From Torreya grandis (lineage: Eukaryota > Streptophyta > Pinopsida > Cupressales > Taxaceae): a stretch of 64,000 nt of DNA. Below are positions 12,690-25,050 of the stretch, piece by piece (the stretch's first letter is position 1; every line of letters begins with the position of its first letter). The stretch covers positions 2,327,501-2,391,500 of the forward strand of contig JARHVA010001738.1 of NCBI GenBank assembly GCA_037957365.1, written 5' to 3'. The notes beneath the pieces were generated by a model. That model had not been told where the DNA came from and did not search any database. It worked only from the letters and a program-made list of their open reading frames with translations. The position numbers and the translations under genes were made by a program.

Positions 12690-13260
12690 TCCCTCTATTA
12701 GTCATAGCTATGTGGGATCCTATTTTTTCTAACACATTGAATGCACTCCCAAATTTCATAGGGGAGGATTTAAAAAGCATGACATAACACCTTTAGGATG
12801 TTGTCAATGTTTTTACTATGCATTATGTTATATATTAGAACATAGACTTTAGATTACTTTCTTCCTTTTTCAAAAGGGGAGCCATTGATTGGTATCATAC
12901 CTTACTACCCATATCCATCACCACCTAGGATGAACTAGGAAATATATTATTTCACTAATTAAATGAGAAAGGAGACTGGTAATTACTCCTACAACAATTC
13001 ATCACTATAAAAGATCCCCATAAGAGGCTATCATCAATTTTAATACTAGGTTTGATAAGACTTGGTAAAAAATATTGGTAGTGGCTCAACCGCTTATGAG
13101 AATTGACATAATATTTTACCTTAAGGCATTCAACTCAAACATATTTGTTATGATTCAGTCCCTTGGAGGTCATACACTACCAGATGCATATGAGTTAGCT
13201 ATCAGAATAGATAATAATTTGATAGATGTCATAAAAATCCCTCTATGACCATTAATGCTT
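12690..13260 (+). pseudogene. gag: G2 gag
   Basis: The reading shows a gag core: FFKRGAIDWYHTLLPISITT followed by a stop at a Trp position and DELGNI, then LLLQQFITIKDPHKR, KAFNSNIFVMIQSLGGHTLP and DAYELAIRIDNNLIDV. This order is standard for Retrotrans_gag of this family. The region to about 14,300 continues with short coding-like scraps that probably held the nucleocapsid part and protease lead-in, too decayed to annotate. Multiple stops and at least one frame change. Confidence 0.7.
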
Positions 13261-14359
13261 ATGTTCCTAAAATTATCAATTCTATAGTAAGATGAAGTCC
13301 TAAGCACCTAGAAATAATATCCTTTCATATATGTATACTTGGTTACTCAAACAAGCACATCTGCTTCATTCATGTTAGTTGAAAAGATGAATGACATGAA
13401 GAGCATCCTGTAGAACTTCTCAAATGAGATCATAAATATCAAAAGGTAGAAATATATTAACTTTAATCTCCCTTACCAAAATTATCAATGTGTAAGAGTG
13501 ATGCATCAGCATAAAAAATAACAAGGGGGTAGAAGCCAAATCATCAAGCATGACATACAAATCAAATCATCCTAGTTCTTGATCCTTTTTAAATAGTCCC
13601 ACTAAAATCAAATAGAGAATTAGTCATTTTCCAAAGAAACTTGGTGGATGACTCAAATTCATGGTGATTTTAATGTAATGACAAAAATAAAATCTAAAAT
13701 TACCCAAGAGGTAATCTACAGTAAAAGGTTGCCAAGTAATGAACATAAGGTAATGCACCTAACTTAGCTCTTTATGGATACTAATCCTGAGTTGTCAATT
13801 TTTTTGTCCTAATAGCTCAAATACAAGGGATGCATTTGGATCAAGAGTAAGAGATAGCCATAAAACATCCACTTTTCTCTTAGGTATAAGGTGAGGATAT
13901 AGTTTATGCAAGCGAGAATGTAGTGTTGAAAGTCCCACATGTCTAGTCGGACTACTATAATGGATTCAAGAAGATAATGGATGAGACCCAATAGGATTTT
14001 TAAAAAAGGCCCAAAGTGACTTTTAGGAAAAGTTTAGGCCCTAATTATCACCCTTGACATATCAAAAGTAGATCAAAATAATGCAGAACAAGATAAAGGA
14101 CCCCAAAGTCTAGCCTTAAGAGTCATTTAATGTGGTAGAGTAGCTAAATAAGGCCACAACCAATATTTATCTCTTAGATGTCATATGTATCCCCAAGTAG
14201 AAGTATCTACTATGAGAGGCATTATAAGAGGAGGATAAACTTGCACAAACTAACCCAACTACGGAGCTAGTATAAAATAATGAAATAGAAGCCAGCAACA
14301 ATGCACAACCCTATGCTCTATTCAAATTCATCAACTCTAAATTAGGGGTACGTAAAATA
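13261..14359 (+). other. G2 gag-protease linker, strongly decayed
   Basis: Between the gag core and the protease only short plus-strand fragments are readable (for example KMNDMKSI near 13,385). No zinc knuckle is visible. The 60-codon minus-strand frame at 13,809-13,991 is not supported by anything else. Confidence 0.4.
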
Positions 14360-14715
14360 AAACCCACCCTATTTTATTTAAATATCATAGTGGAGGGTAA
14401 TTTTTTCAACAATTATATTACTGATTCCAACACTAGCACCATAATAATGCCCAAATAGAATGTGGATGCACTACAACTTCAATATGAACCTTTGAATAAA
14501 GGGGTAATGTAGTTAGATGGGAAAAAAATTTAGACCATAGGTGTTATCAAGGCCATTCCCCTAGATTTTTATTATTTTCCCATTATTATAGTCCCCTAAT
14601 AAGTTGTGTTAATAGATATTTTTCTAGTATTTGGGTTATGTTTGTCAAGACATTTCATAGCCAAGATAAGTAGATACATATCTTGGATTGGTCTCACTTA
14701 ATCTTAAGATCCAAA
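14360..14715 (+). pseudogene. PR: G2 aspartic protease
   Basis: The reading KPTLFYLNIIVEGNFFNNYI runs into TDSNTSTIIMPK, the position of the retropepsin Asp-Ser-Gly motif with Gly replaced by Asn. It continues to IGVIKAIPLDFYYFPIIIVP and a second-half stretch IDIFLVFGLCLSRHFIAKIS, with ISWIGLT near the end. Length and order fit a gypsy protease. Stops occur at positions where relatives have Gln or Trp. It lies directly upstream of the extra RNase H domain. Confidence 0.65.
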
Positions 14716-15003
14716 TATGGCTAAAAACTAAAGGTGCTATCTGAGCCACTATATCTATATCACATAGATAATGATGCTATGATGAATTTTAAAGTGATGC
14801 AAACTTATTTCGCAAAGAAGAAAGAGTGGCAGATAACAAGAGCTCAAAGGAGGAGGTCCTAATTAATGAATTTATTAATAATGATTCATTCACAAAATTT
14901 TATGCCACCAAAAAAAACTTATGTAATCCATGATGAAGATCAAACCACCCTAAAGTCATAAAAAAGAGGAAGGATCAGAGTAAGGGACCTGAAAATGAGT
15001 CTA

Positions 15004-15375
15004 ATTTTTGGACTCTACATTTTGATGGTGTGAAATGCAAGATCAAATATAAAAATGGTATATAATTGATGTATCCATTTGAGAAATATACCCTTAGGTC
15101 CTTCCACTTCTAGTTTTTCTATAAAAATAATGAAGCTAAATATGAATCCTTGGTACATGGCCTCAACCTTGTTGAGTGCATGGGCCTAAAGTAGTTAAAG
15201 GTGTTTGAAGATTATAAACTAGTAGTAATACAAGTAAGATGAGTCACAAATATAAATAATTTTCACATGAGGTCTTACAACCATCAAATATGGGACATGA
15301 TTTAAATATTTGAAGCATTTAATATTCAAATCATCCCAAGATCCATGAACATAGAGGCAAAAAAATGGTGTAATT
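15004..15375 (+). pseudogene. RNH: G2 RNase H domain upstream of RT
   Basis: The domain opens FWTLHFDGVKCKI (first catalytic Asp kept), has NNEAKYESLVHGLNL with the catalytic Glu, and LKVFEDYKLVVIQVR where relatives read G-D-S-E. It ends FEAFNIQIIPRSMNIEA. This is the plant/archaeal-like RNase H pattern found as an additional RNase H in Tat-lineage elements, but here it precedes RT. Stops include TAA after NGI and TAG in several Gln-type positions. The same order occurs in G1 and G3. Confidence 0.7.
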
Positions 15376-16600
15376 GGCTCTTAGTTTGATCCAATAACTA
15401 ATTTATTGATCAATGAATAGGTAGTGTAAGTGATTATTAGACTTGTTATCTAAGATAATGATCAAAACTGGTAGGTATATGAAAGTGATGCCCAAGTTGT
15501 CATGTTTTTTCAACAGTGATGCAAGTTTACAAAGTAGTTGTAGCCAAATATTGAATAAGTCTATAGAGATAAAATCATGCAACTAAAGTCCAATAAGATA
15601 ATAAAGGGACTGATCACCCAAAGGAAACTATTTTATTTTGATGATGCAAAGAATGACAAAAATAAGTTTATCACAAACAAAAGTGAGTACTTCAATCTTG
15701 ATGTATGAGATGAAAGAAAATTGAAAGTGGGGAAAGAAGTTTCCCAAAAGGATAAACATTGATTGGATTCCTTATAAAAAAATTATGAAGGGATTATGGA
15801 TTGGACCTATGATGAACTAAAAGGGAATGACCACAAGGTGATATAGCACACCAGAGATCTAATCTAAGGATCCAAGCTAGTCCACTAAAATCAAAGCCCG
15901 ATAAACCCAAAAATCAAGTTTCTCATGGCTCAGGAATTGAATAAATTGATCAACTCAATGATTATATACCCAATCAAGCATTAAACTTGGGTATCCAACA
16001 TGGTTTTAGTAAGAAAGAATAATTAGGAAATCATATAATGCATAGACTTTAGGGACCTAAACAAAGTATCTATGAAAGATCATTATCCCCTTCATTCAAT
16101 GAAATAGATCCTCTAAATAGTAGTGGGTGCAGAAAAGTTATCTCTATTGGATGGTTTCTCAGGTTATAACTAGGTATGGGTTAATGAGGATGATCAAAAT
16201 AAAAACACCTTTGCTACAAAGTCTGGAACCTTAGTATATGCGAACATGCCTTTCAGCCTCTCTAACATAATAGCTGCTTTTTAATGGGCAATGGATATAG
16301 ATTTTATGGGTCTAATTAATAAAATCATCCTATCTATCCAGATGATATAATAGTGTTCTTCAAGAATAAATAATACCATTTTAGTCATTTGGAAAATATT
16401 TTTAAAAAATACTAAGAGTTTAGGGTATCCCTCAACCCCAAAAATGCATTTTTGGCATCTTGCAAGAAAAATTACTATGATACATAGTATCCAAACAAGG
16501 CATATACATTAATCCAAATAGAGTGAATGACATCAAATACTTAACCTTACCAATTAACAAGAAATTAGTCAAGTCTTTCTTAGGGAAGATTAACTTTTTT
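15376..16600 (+). pseudogene. RT: G2 reverse transcriptase with N-terminal linker
   Basis: A linker leads to SPINPKIKFLMAQELNKLIN, then CIDFRDLNKVSMKDHYPLHS, LSLLDGFSGYN-stop-VWVNED, FATKSGTLVYANMPFSLSN and a thumb-like end near KSFLGKINFFSQLKSDF. The catalytic box near 16,330-16,370 can be read as Y-L-D-D-I-I-V-F only if an extra four bases between the L and D codons are ignored, so a small insertion breaks the active site. Stops replace the Gln residues expected after GYN and in the AAF-stop-WAMD motif. Confidence 0.75.
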
Positions 16601-17280
16601 AGTCAATTAAAATCTGACTTCACAGGGCTAGTAAGGTCAATTACATTAATGTTGAAGAAAGACTAGGCCTTCAAATGGATTGATGAAGGAAGGATAACAT
16701 TTGAAAATATCAAGGAAGTAATATCCACCACTCTTATGGTAGTCAATCCTAACTTCTCTAAATATTTTATCATGTATGTTTATATAAGTGAAGATATCTT
16801 GAAATCCATATTAACTCAGAAAGAAGATGAAGGGAAAGGTGAACATCCTATTGAATTCTATTCAAGAACCCCACATGGAAACAAGGATAAGTATAAATTC
16901 ATTGAGAAGAAGTCTTTTACCATCGTTAAATGTCTAAATAAATTTAAACACCTGATGGTGGGAAGCAAGGTGATGAATATGTAGTAAATTCAAATGTCAA
17001 AGAGTACATCATGGAAGGAGAAATCATCAAGAAAAGAGCTAATTAGATGACCAAGATCCTAAAATATTATGTAAAAGTTAGTTTTACTAAGGTGATTTGA
17101 TGGAGAGGACTTTGTTAATATTTTTCCCAATGCAAATATGCCCTGATAGGTGAGCATGATACACTAGAAGTTGTTTTAGTGAGTCATTACGAAACTAAAG
17201 TGTGTTGAGTTGATGATAAAACTCACTTTATGAAAAATATCCAATATATAGATGAATTACATATTAACATTTTCGCCTGA
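16601..17280 (+). pseudogene. RNH: G2 second (gypsy-type) RNase H
   Basis: After the RT thumb comes WIDEGRITFENIKEVISTTL, then VNPNFSKYFIMYVYISEDIL, HPIEFYSRTPHGNKDKYKFI and EKKSFTIVKCLNKFKHLM, the order of the usual gypsy RNase H. An 82-codon frame (16,736-16,984) is open. The Asp of the expected Y-x-D-A-S motif is replaced (YVYIS), as in the degenerate RNase H of dual-RNase-H elements. Coding similarity fades just before the N1 LTR. Confidence 0.65.
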
Positions 17281-17289
17281 TGATCCAAA

Positions 17290-19636
17290 TGTCAACGCCT
17301 ATCATTTGAATATTTGATGAGCATTGCCTATTTATCTTTTCTATGCCTCATAGTGTCATTATTTAAGAAAAAATGACTAACACAGGCCTTGATAAGCTAG
17401 ACCATCATATGAATGTTATGCAAGAGTGAGAAAATAAATATAATAATGCATTTAATAATTAAACCTAAGGAGCATAACAAAGCTAAAATATTACATGAGC
17501 ATGATGTACTTTGTCCCAAGATCATCCCCTACAAGTTTAGTGCCTCGATGAGATTTTTATCTCAAGTTATAACCCTTTAAAGTTGGACTTCTAGAGTGAA
17601 ACATACATACAAACATCAAATTTAATATTCATGAAATAGTCATTTTAATTTAAATAATCCAAAGATGAATGCACAAATGACAAGTATCCAAACCTCTGAA
17701 GCTAAGATCAAATCTAATGGTAAGCAATGGTCTAATAGATGTTAGTGGGTCCCAAAGATATAATGGCATGCATTTGATCATGCACCCAAGATTAATGGTG
17801 AGCATCAAGTGAAAATGTTATCGTGAATGTACAAGTGACAAGTGTTAAGATCTTAGGTACCTAAATAGAGATCTAATCGTATGTGATGACTGACAAGGTT
17901 AGTGGGCCTAAATAGATTAATGGTGTACATTTAATTCTATAAAGGTAGATCAATGGTGAGAAGTGAGTCAAAAAGTCAGTGAATCTCAAAGACAAATAAG
18001 GATATACCAAGTGTCTTAAGAATTTCAAAATAGTAGAAGATCAATGGCTCACATTTATTCATACAAAGAGAGATATATGGTGTGCATGAGGTCAAGGAGT
18101 CAAATAACTTATAGTAGGATCTAGTGAAAAAAATCAAGATATTACAATTATTATAATCTCAAGAAGTTTAGATCAATATCATTAGTCAAAAGTGAAATTC
18201 AAAATCCAATTATATATAAAAGTGACTTGGGTCAAATAGGAAGCAAGCTCTATAGGTTGACTTGTCACCATTAATGCTCAACCTAATACCATATATTAGG
18301 AATAATTATTCTTAGATTTTAGGGTAGAGGAAAATGTGTGATCTTGTAGAAACATCTTGATAGTTTACATGGTCTTTTCCTTGACATATAGGTACTTTCA
18401 GCCACTTAAAATAGATAGTTATAGCTCTGTCATGTCCATGCATGTAAAGACATTGTCCTTATAATAGATCAAGTTTGAGTTGAATTTGGTATTGAAGTGT
18501 CTATATTGGAGTTCAAACAGAGGTTCCAAACTACTCATTTTTTGTTCATATGTATATTCATGCACATTTTCAATACTTCAAGTGCCAAATCATGGAAAGA
18601 GGAGGTTAATAGTGTTGGCTAGTCCTTGAGGCCACATCACTTCAGTGAACTAGTAGGTGAGTATGATGCATATTTCATGTTTGTCATGCAAAGGAGGATC
18701 CCACTTCAGCTTAAAATCAGATTCAACCTTGATTTAATGATAAAATATGAATATATTTTTCATGCAAGGGTTTACCAACTTAATAAGAGCTCATAACCTT
18801 CATTTCTATGCCAAATTTAAAGATCATGCATGAGTTTGAAGGCTTGAATTAATATTGTTAAAGGAATTTAGTCTTGAGTTAACTCAAAGAAGACTAATCC
18901 TTCTCTTTTACATGTCATTTTGGCTAGAGTCTTTCAATTTTACTATATATTTAGGATTTTGAAGCTATTTTTGGGGATCCTTGAAGCTAGTATAGAGAGA
19001 ATATATAATTTTTTTAACTTATGCTAGAAATTAATAAAGAGAGTTTATTTATAGAATACTTTATGGTGGTCGTGTGTAATTTTAATCATGTATCTGCATA
19101 TAAGTGAGATATTTGTCATCTTTTTCAACTCGTTTCCTCACCTACTATTATAATTTCATCCTTAATAGGTTAATTAAAGAGCTAAAAATGAAAATTTCAC
19201 TAAATATTATCTATACGTAGTGTCTTTAGATACCTTCATGCACATACCTTCAATCTACAAATATTATTTTAAGCCTTCCTTTGCAACACTAATGTTTATG
19301 ACTGATCTAAAGAAGTTTTACTGATAAATTATTCTGTCTTAATCCATATGTGTGCCTTAGTTTCAAATCTTTTAGAGGTTAAACAAATATTTAGGTACAT
19401 CACCAAAATTAAAGTAGGTTTCCCTTTTAGTTTCTTTCTTCCTCTTTTCATTCCAACAATCAATAGTTTAGTAAGTAGTGAACATTTTTATAATCAAAGG
19501 AGCTAGCCTCATCAAAATTGAGGGGTTTGTTCTAGATATAGGTATCACATGGCCTTAGATCATTCTCATATTAGTCGAAGTATGAGTTGGACTTGATTAA
19601 TCTGATCTCTTTAGGGTATTATCTAGATAGCTAATA
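17290..19636 (+). repeat. N1 5' LTR
   Basis: It matches 21,700-24,008 throughout, for example GACACAGGCCTTG, AAGCTAGACCATCATATGAA and GCCACTTTGGCTAGAGTCTT-type segments. TATATATTTA at 18,944-18,953 is the probable promoter (TATATATA at 23,325 in the other copy). The exact first base is uncertain by about 10 bases because CCAAA precedes both copies. Confidence 0.75.
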
Positions 19637-19640
19637 ATTT

Positions 19641-19658
19641 TGGCATACATGGTGGGAC
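19641..19658 (+). promoter_or_regulatory. N1 primer-binding site
   Basis: TGGCATACATGGTGGGAC starts four bases after the LTR end, the normal place for a tRNA primer-binding site. It is the best preserved of the TGGCATRC-type sites in the window. Confidence 0.55.
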
Positions 19659-19863
19659 ATAAATTGAGCTATTAGAGTATAAGTTTGTAGCACATCATCT
19701 TCAAAACTAGTTTCTAGTACTCCTGTGGCCCTTATCTCAAGGTAAAAGGTACATTATTGTTCATAATTTTAGTTATCTTCATGATTTCCTAGGCTATAGT
19801 AGCCTATACAGGATAATTCCATCATTCTTCTCCTTTTCAACATTTCTAGTATGACTCTCACAA

Positions 19864-20370
19864 CCCATATCATCCATCCCATGACTCATATCAGTCATAT
19901 GAAGAGTATACAAAGCCTTTTCAATAGTATGAAAGCTCATACTAGTCCTATAACAATGATCTATATTCATATCATCCTCATCTAAAAGAGTCTTATACAT
20001 TCCAAGATCAACCACCCTTCCAAAACCCTTTGAATTTTTGTGATGAGATGGAGGATATGAAGAGGGTAATCCAAATGACTTCTAAAGAGATATTAGCCTA
20101 GAAATAAGATTTATTAGATAACCAATCTCAGTCTCAAATTTTAATACCTTCTACTGCCCCATATCAATATCCTTGTATTTTAAGTTCATATTAGTAGGAA
20201 AATATCCCAATCATGCATCAAGCTATAATACATAAAATACCAAAGGTTCAATCATCACCCCTTCCTCCTTAAAAGCCTAAATCCTTTCCTTCATGGAAAT
20301 CCATTCAAGAAATAGTGCAACAGAGAGAGGAGGTGAAGGTGATTCAAGAAGATTAACCTCAAATTAGGTA
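19864..20370 (+). pseudogene. N1 internal ORF a: Tyr/Gln/Pro-rich protein
   Basis: One frame reads PYHPSHDSYQSYEEYTKPFQ, then a stop at a Gln-type position and further Tyr/Ser-rich sequence. A more ordinary stretch follows (NPLNFCDEMEDMKRVIQMTS), and near 20,330 the charged REEVKVIQED. The low-complexity N-terminus followed by a short helical segment has no gag, protease or RT signature and I do not recognise a function. The 73-codon minus-strand frame at 19,794-20,015 is its antisense shadow. Confidence 0.5.
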
Positions 20371-20429
20371 TCTACTTCACAACCATTGGATCTATCTCAT
20401 CTCAGTTAATACTTTTAGGGGTATGCTAT

Positions 20430-21340
20430 GCCAAGTCTCAAAAAGGAGCCTCCCCTATGTGAGGTGAAGGAAGAATTTATAGCTAATGTAGATGGAGATG
20501 AAAGAGTAGTGCATGATCATGAGGAGGACATCGTCATTGACAGACATAATGTTAAGGAAGGGATTGATCGAATCTCACAAGTTATATAATAAAGTGAGGT
20601 CAAAGAGGTTATTGTTGTGATTGAATATTAGAGGATGAAATTCAAGAAAAAAAAAATTTAATTGTTTGATAAGAATGTATTTTTCATGAACTGATTGATC
20701 CAACAATGGCTGCCATCCATCACGAAAAACAAGAGCTTGTAAAAGTGATAGAAAACAAGTACCAATCAGCATAAGAAGTTGAAGATAATTTTTATCCTAA
20801 TTTTACTTCAAATTCATGAGAACACGTATTTATATTTTTTTGACATATTTCATTTGGATTATTCTTTACTTTAATGTGGTCTATTACAACATGAGAGGAG
20901 TGATTTCACCAAGTAAGAGGTAGTTATTTTCTTAGAAGATGGCATGTTTGAGAATGTCAAGCATGGTTATCGACAGCTCTCATCATCTTTAGGTGTTTCT
21001 CTAATTTTGGAAGCTGAGTATGAACACAAATGGCCTCAATAAGTCACATAATTATATCCATCTCACTTAGAGGTCAACCTTCAAGATGTGACAGAGAAGA
21101 TACATCAAGATGAAATACAAGATCATGATCAGTAGTTCATAAATGAATAAGAATTGAATATTTTCTTGTAAATTACGTAAATTTTGGAGAAGGATGATTG
21201 GGTTTTAGATGCATACCTTCAATAAATGTACCTAAGAATGGAAGTAGGAAGCCAAGATGCATCACCCAAAAGACATAAACATATAAGTGCTTCTATCTCT
21301 AAGGAGATGATGTCAAAGGGTAAAAATCATGTTTAAAAGT
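20430..21340 (+). pseudogene. N1 internal ORF b: acidic protein with one hydrophobic segment
   Basis: The reading starts MPSLKKEPPLCEVKEEFIAN, is Asp/Glu-rich, then has IDPTMAAIHHEKQELVKVIE, a hydrophobic stretch near 20,825-20,890 (IFF, ISFGLFFTLMW) and VVYYNMRGVISPSK. It continues, after a frame change, EDGMFENVKHGYRQLSSSLG, VNLQDVTEKIHQDEIQDHD and a basic end RHKHISASISKEMMSKG. The hydrophobic stretch could be a membrane segment. The family is unknown to me, though the MRGV...VNLQDV pattern looks familiar from repetitive conifer sequences. Stops are mostly Gln-type. Confidence 0.5.
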
Positions 21341-21699
21341 TATATGGAGTAGAAAATAGCTTTCCTTTTGATCCAAAAAGAATAATCTTAATTTAGGTTA
21401 GTTTTTATAGGTTTTCTTTATGTCAATAATTTATTAGAAAAAGTAGCAATCTGCTTCCCTTTTGTTGTGTTTTCCTACTTTACTTAGATTAGTTATCATT
21501 AATTTATAGTTTAGCTATAGTTTCCTTTTGGTATTATTATTTCATAGTCGTAAAAGGTTTTCCAAATCTAAAAAGATCATATTTCTTAGTCAAGAAAGTC
21601 ATCCAATAAATCTTTTTATGCTTCAATTTTCCAATATCACATGAAATCTAGTGAGTTCTTTTGACTAGCAAGATGGTTAACACTTGATAGATGCCAAAA
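21341..21699 (+). other. N1 3' untranslated region
   Basis: T-rich, non-coding sequence between ORF b and the 3' LTR. It contains CTTTTGTTGTGTTTTCCTAC, resembling the T-rich stretch after the G1 integrase remnant near 53,160-53,240. Confidence 0.45.
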
Positions 21700-24008
21700 T
21701 GTCAACATTTTGTCTTCACAAGCTAAATGTTAACCATTATCCTTCAAAGATTTCATTACCATTTCCTTATATTTATTTTCAATGCCTCATATTGTCCTTG
21801 TTTAAGGAGAAAATGACTGACACAGGCCTTGAGAAGCTAGACCATCATATGAACATCATGTAGGAATGAGTGGAGAAAGCTAATCATACATTTAATAATT
21901 AAACTTGAGGAGTCTATCAAAGCCAAAATATTTTATGAGCATGATGTAATTTGTCCTAAGATCATCCCCTACAAGTTTGGTGCCTTGATAAGCTTTTTAT
22001 CTCAAGTTATAAGCCTTTAAGTTGGACTTGTAGAGTGAAATATGCATGCAGATGTTGAGTTTAAGCTTTGTGAAATAGTCATTTTATTCAAATAATCTAA
22101 GGACCAAAGCTCATAATAAAAGTGTGAAAATCTTGGGATCTAAGATTAAATATAATAGAGAGTGATGATTTGATAGATGTTAGTGGGTCCCAAATATCTA
22201 ATAGCACACATTTGATCATGCACCTAAGATCAATGGTGAGAATCAAGTCAAAAGATCAAAATGAATGTGTAAGTGAAAAGTGTCAATATCTCAAGTACCT
22301 AAATAAAGATCTAATGATGCACATGATTTACAAGGTTAGTGGACCCAAAGCGTTCAATGATGCATGTTTAAGAGTATAAAGGTAGATCAATGATGAGTAG
22401 TGAGATAACAAGTCAAATAATCTTGAAGATAAATAAGGATCTACCAAGTGTCTTAAATATGTTAACCTATAAGAAGATCAATGGATCACATTCATTCATA
22501 CAAAGGGAGATCTATGGTGTGAATGATGTCAAGGAGTCAAAGAGATAATATCAAGATCTAATGGAACTAATGAAGAGATAATAATTTTCATAATCTCAAG
22601 AAGTCTAGATCAAGATCAATAGTCAAAATTAAAAGTTGAAATATAATTAAAAATAAAAGTGAGTTGGGTTGAATAGGAGGAAAGCTTTATAGGTTTACTC
22701 GATGCCATTACAAATCAACCAAATACCATCTATTAGGAAGACCTATGCTTAGATTTAGAGGTAGGGGTAGGTGTGTGATCTTGGAAAAAAATATTGATAG
22801 TCAACATGGTCTTTTCCTTGACATATATGTAATTTTAGCCACTTAAAGTAGACAATCATAGCTCTGTCAAGCTTATGCATGTAAATACTTTGTCTTCACA
22901 ATAGATAAGGTTTGATTTTAATTTGGTGTTGAAATGTCTATCTTGGAGTTAAAATAGAGGTTCCATGTTGCTCATATATAATTCATATGTAGATTCATTC
23001 ACATTTTCAATACTTCAAGTTCTAAATCATAGAAAAAGGAGCTTAGTAGAATTGGTTAGTCCTTAAGGCCACAACACTTCAACTTCAATCTCGAGTTAAA
23101 AATCAAAGATGAATAGATCTTTCATGTAAGGGTTTACCAACTCAACAAAAGCTCACAACCTTCTTTTTTATGACAAATTTAATGATCATGCATGAGTTTG
23201 AAGAATTTGAATATATTTGAAGACTTGATTTAATATTTCAAAAGTAATTTAGTCTCAAATTAACTCAAGGAAGACTAATCCTTTTATTTTGCATGCCACT
23301 TTGGCTAGAGTCTTTTAGTGTTACTATATATAGGCTTTTGAAGCCATTTTGGGGGATCCTTAAAGCTGGTATAGGGTGAATATATAGAAACTATAAATTA
23401 CACCATAAATCAATAAAAGGAGTTTGTTTTTAGATCAATTTATGGTGGTAGTGTGTACTTTTAATCATGTATTTGCATATAAGTGTGATAGTTGTCATCT
23501 TTTTCATGTCTCTTCCTTACTACTATAATTTCATCCTTAAAAAATCAATTAAAGAGATAAAAGTGGAAATTTTACTAAATAGTATTTGTATGCAATGTAT
23601 TTAGAGAAATTCATGCACATACCTTCAATCTATAAATATTATTTCAAGTCTTCCTTTGAAACACTAATGTTAAGGACTGATCTGAAGTTCTATTGACAAA
23701 TTGTTTTAACTTGATCCATATGTGTTCCTTAGTTTCAAAGATTTAAGAGGATAAAAAACTATTCAAGTGCATCACCAAAGTCAAATTAGGTTTCCTTTTT
23801 AATTTATTTCTTCCCCTTTCAATCTCAATAATCAATAGTTTAATGAGTAGTGAATAGTGATATAATAAAAAGAGTTAGCCTCATCAAAATCTAAAGGTTT
23901 GATCTAGATATAGGCATCCTACATCCTTATATTATTTCCATGTTAGTCTAAGGATAAGTTAGACTTGAGCAATCTAATCTCTTTTGGGTGTTATCCAGAT
24001 AGATAACA
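21700..24008 (+). repeat. N1 3' LTR
   Basis: Second copy of the N1 terminal repeat, ending GATAACA at 24,008. Sequence coding for the G2 zinc-finger/integrase region starts within about 60 bases after it. Confidence 0.75.
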
Positions 24009-24059
24009 CTCCCTACACAAAAGAATATTTATATGTTTCAAGGGGCTAGTTATACACTA

Positions 24060-25050
24060 GTCTAGGGAGCATGTTTCAAAAGGACCTTCGATGGAGAACT
24101 CCTATGATGTTTTGAGAAACAAAAATCTAATAAGATCATAAAAACATTCATTTCACCCCTCTAGGTTGACACTTTTTAGAAAAAATGATTCCAATGAAAA
24201 TCATGCATGTTATATATTATTAGTCAACCATGTTTTGAAATTGCCATCAAGTATTGAAGATATGCTAGAAATGATAGTTATTCATAGGCAAGGGAAAAAA
24301 TTTATCCATTTCACTAAACCCAATTGTAACTAATTATTGTTTTACACCATGGGGTTTAGATTTCATTAGGATGATCAATCCCATGCCTAACATAAGCCAT
24401 AAGTGGATACTCATAGCCACCAACTACTTCATGAGGTGAATCAAAGCAAATATTATGAAAGAAGTGACTAAAAATGTGATCCTAAACTTCCTAAAGGAAC
24501 TAGTAGTAAGGTTAAATCATCCTAATATAATCATATTTGATAATACAAAGGCATTCATTAGTTTAATGATTTTAGAGTTTGTGATTAGAAATGGAATTTT
24601 CTTTAAAACTTTATCCAACTACTACCTACATGGGAATGGGTTGGCCAAATCAAACAACAAGAACCTCATAAGGTTAATCAAGAGGATGAGAATTGACTGA
24701 CAAAGAGAGTGGCATAATCATTTGAAGATAGCTTTGTGGGCTGACCAAATCACTCATAAGCAAATTCTAAAAGTATCCTGATATGAATTAGCATATGGGA
24801 AAGAAGTGGTCATGGCCATATAGATGGAGATTCCTAATTTAAATTTTTTGAAAGTTATCAAAATAGAAGAAAATGGAGAAATGAAGGTTAGGTTAGCAAA
24901 ATTGCTTAGTATTTGAGAAGCAAGATAATAAGCTAGTGATGCTAAGATTATCGAATAGTAGGTAGTTAAAAGATGGTTTGATAATAAGTCATCTGACCTA
25001 GATTTCATGGTAGTAGACTGGGTTCAAAATTATGATGAATGGGTTGTGAA
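24060..25050 (+). pseudogene. INT: G2 zinc finger and integrase
   Basis: A degraded HHCC region begins near 24,085 (CFKRTFDGELL). The catalytic core reads WGLDFIRMINPMPNISHKWI with LIATNYFM, where the first catalytic Asp appears as Asn. It continues VILNFLKELVVRLNHPNIII, FDNTKAF with the second Asp kept, and NYYLHGNGLAKSNNKNLIRL, where the Glu position reads Lys. Then come ALWADQITHK and ELAYGKEVV, ending at about 25,050 with VVKRWFDNKS and DFMVVDWV. An 81-codon piece (24,455-24,700) is open. Integrase would insert the cDNA; this copy lacks an intact catalytic triad. Confidence 0.75.

Larger units (their letters stand above)
17290..24008 (+). mobile_element. N1: non-autonomous LTR retrotransposon inside the G2 pol
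   Basis: Two direct repeats of about 2.3 kb (17,290-19,636 and 21,700-24,008) flank about 2.06 kb that shows no gag, protease, RT or integrase. Both repeats begin TGTCAAC and end in ATAACA (ATAATA in the left copy), and a TGGCATACATGGTGGGAC primer-binding site follows the left one. Its position, between the RNase H and integrase of G2, shows that it inserted into G2. Shared LTR ends and binding site suggest mobilisation by a G2-like element. No clear target duplication was found. Confidence 0.75.
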
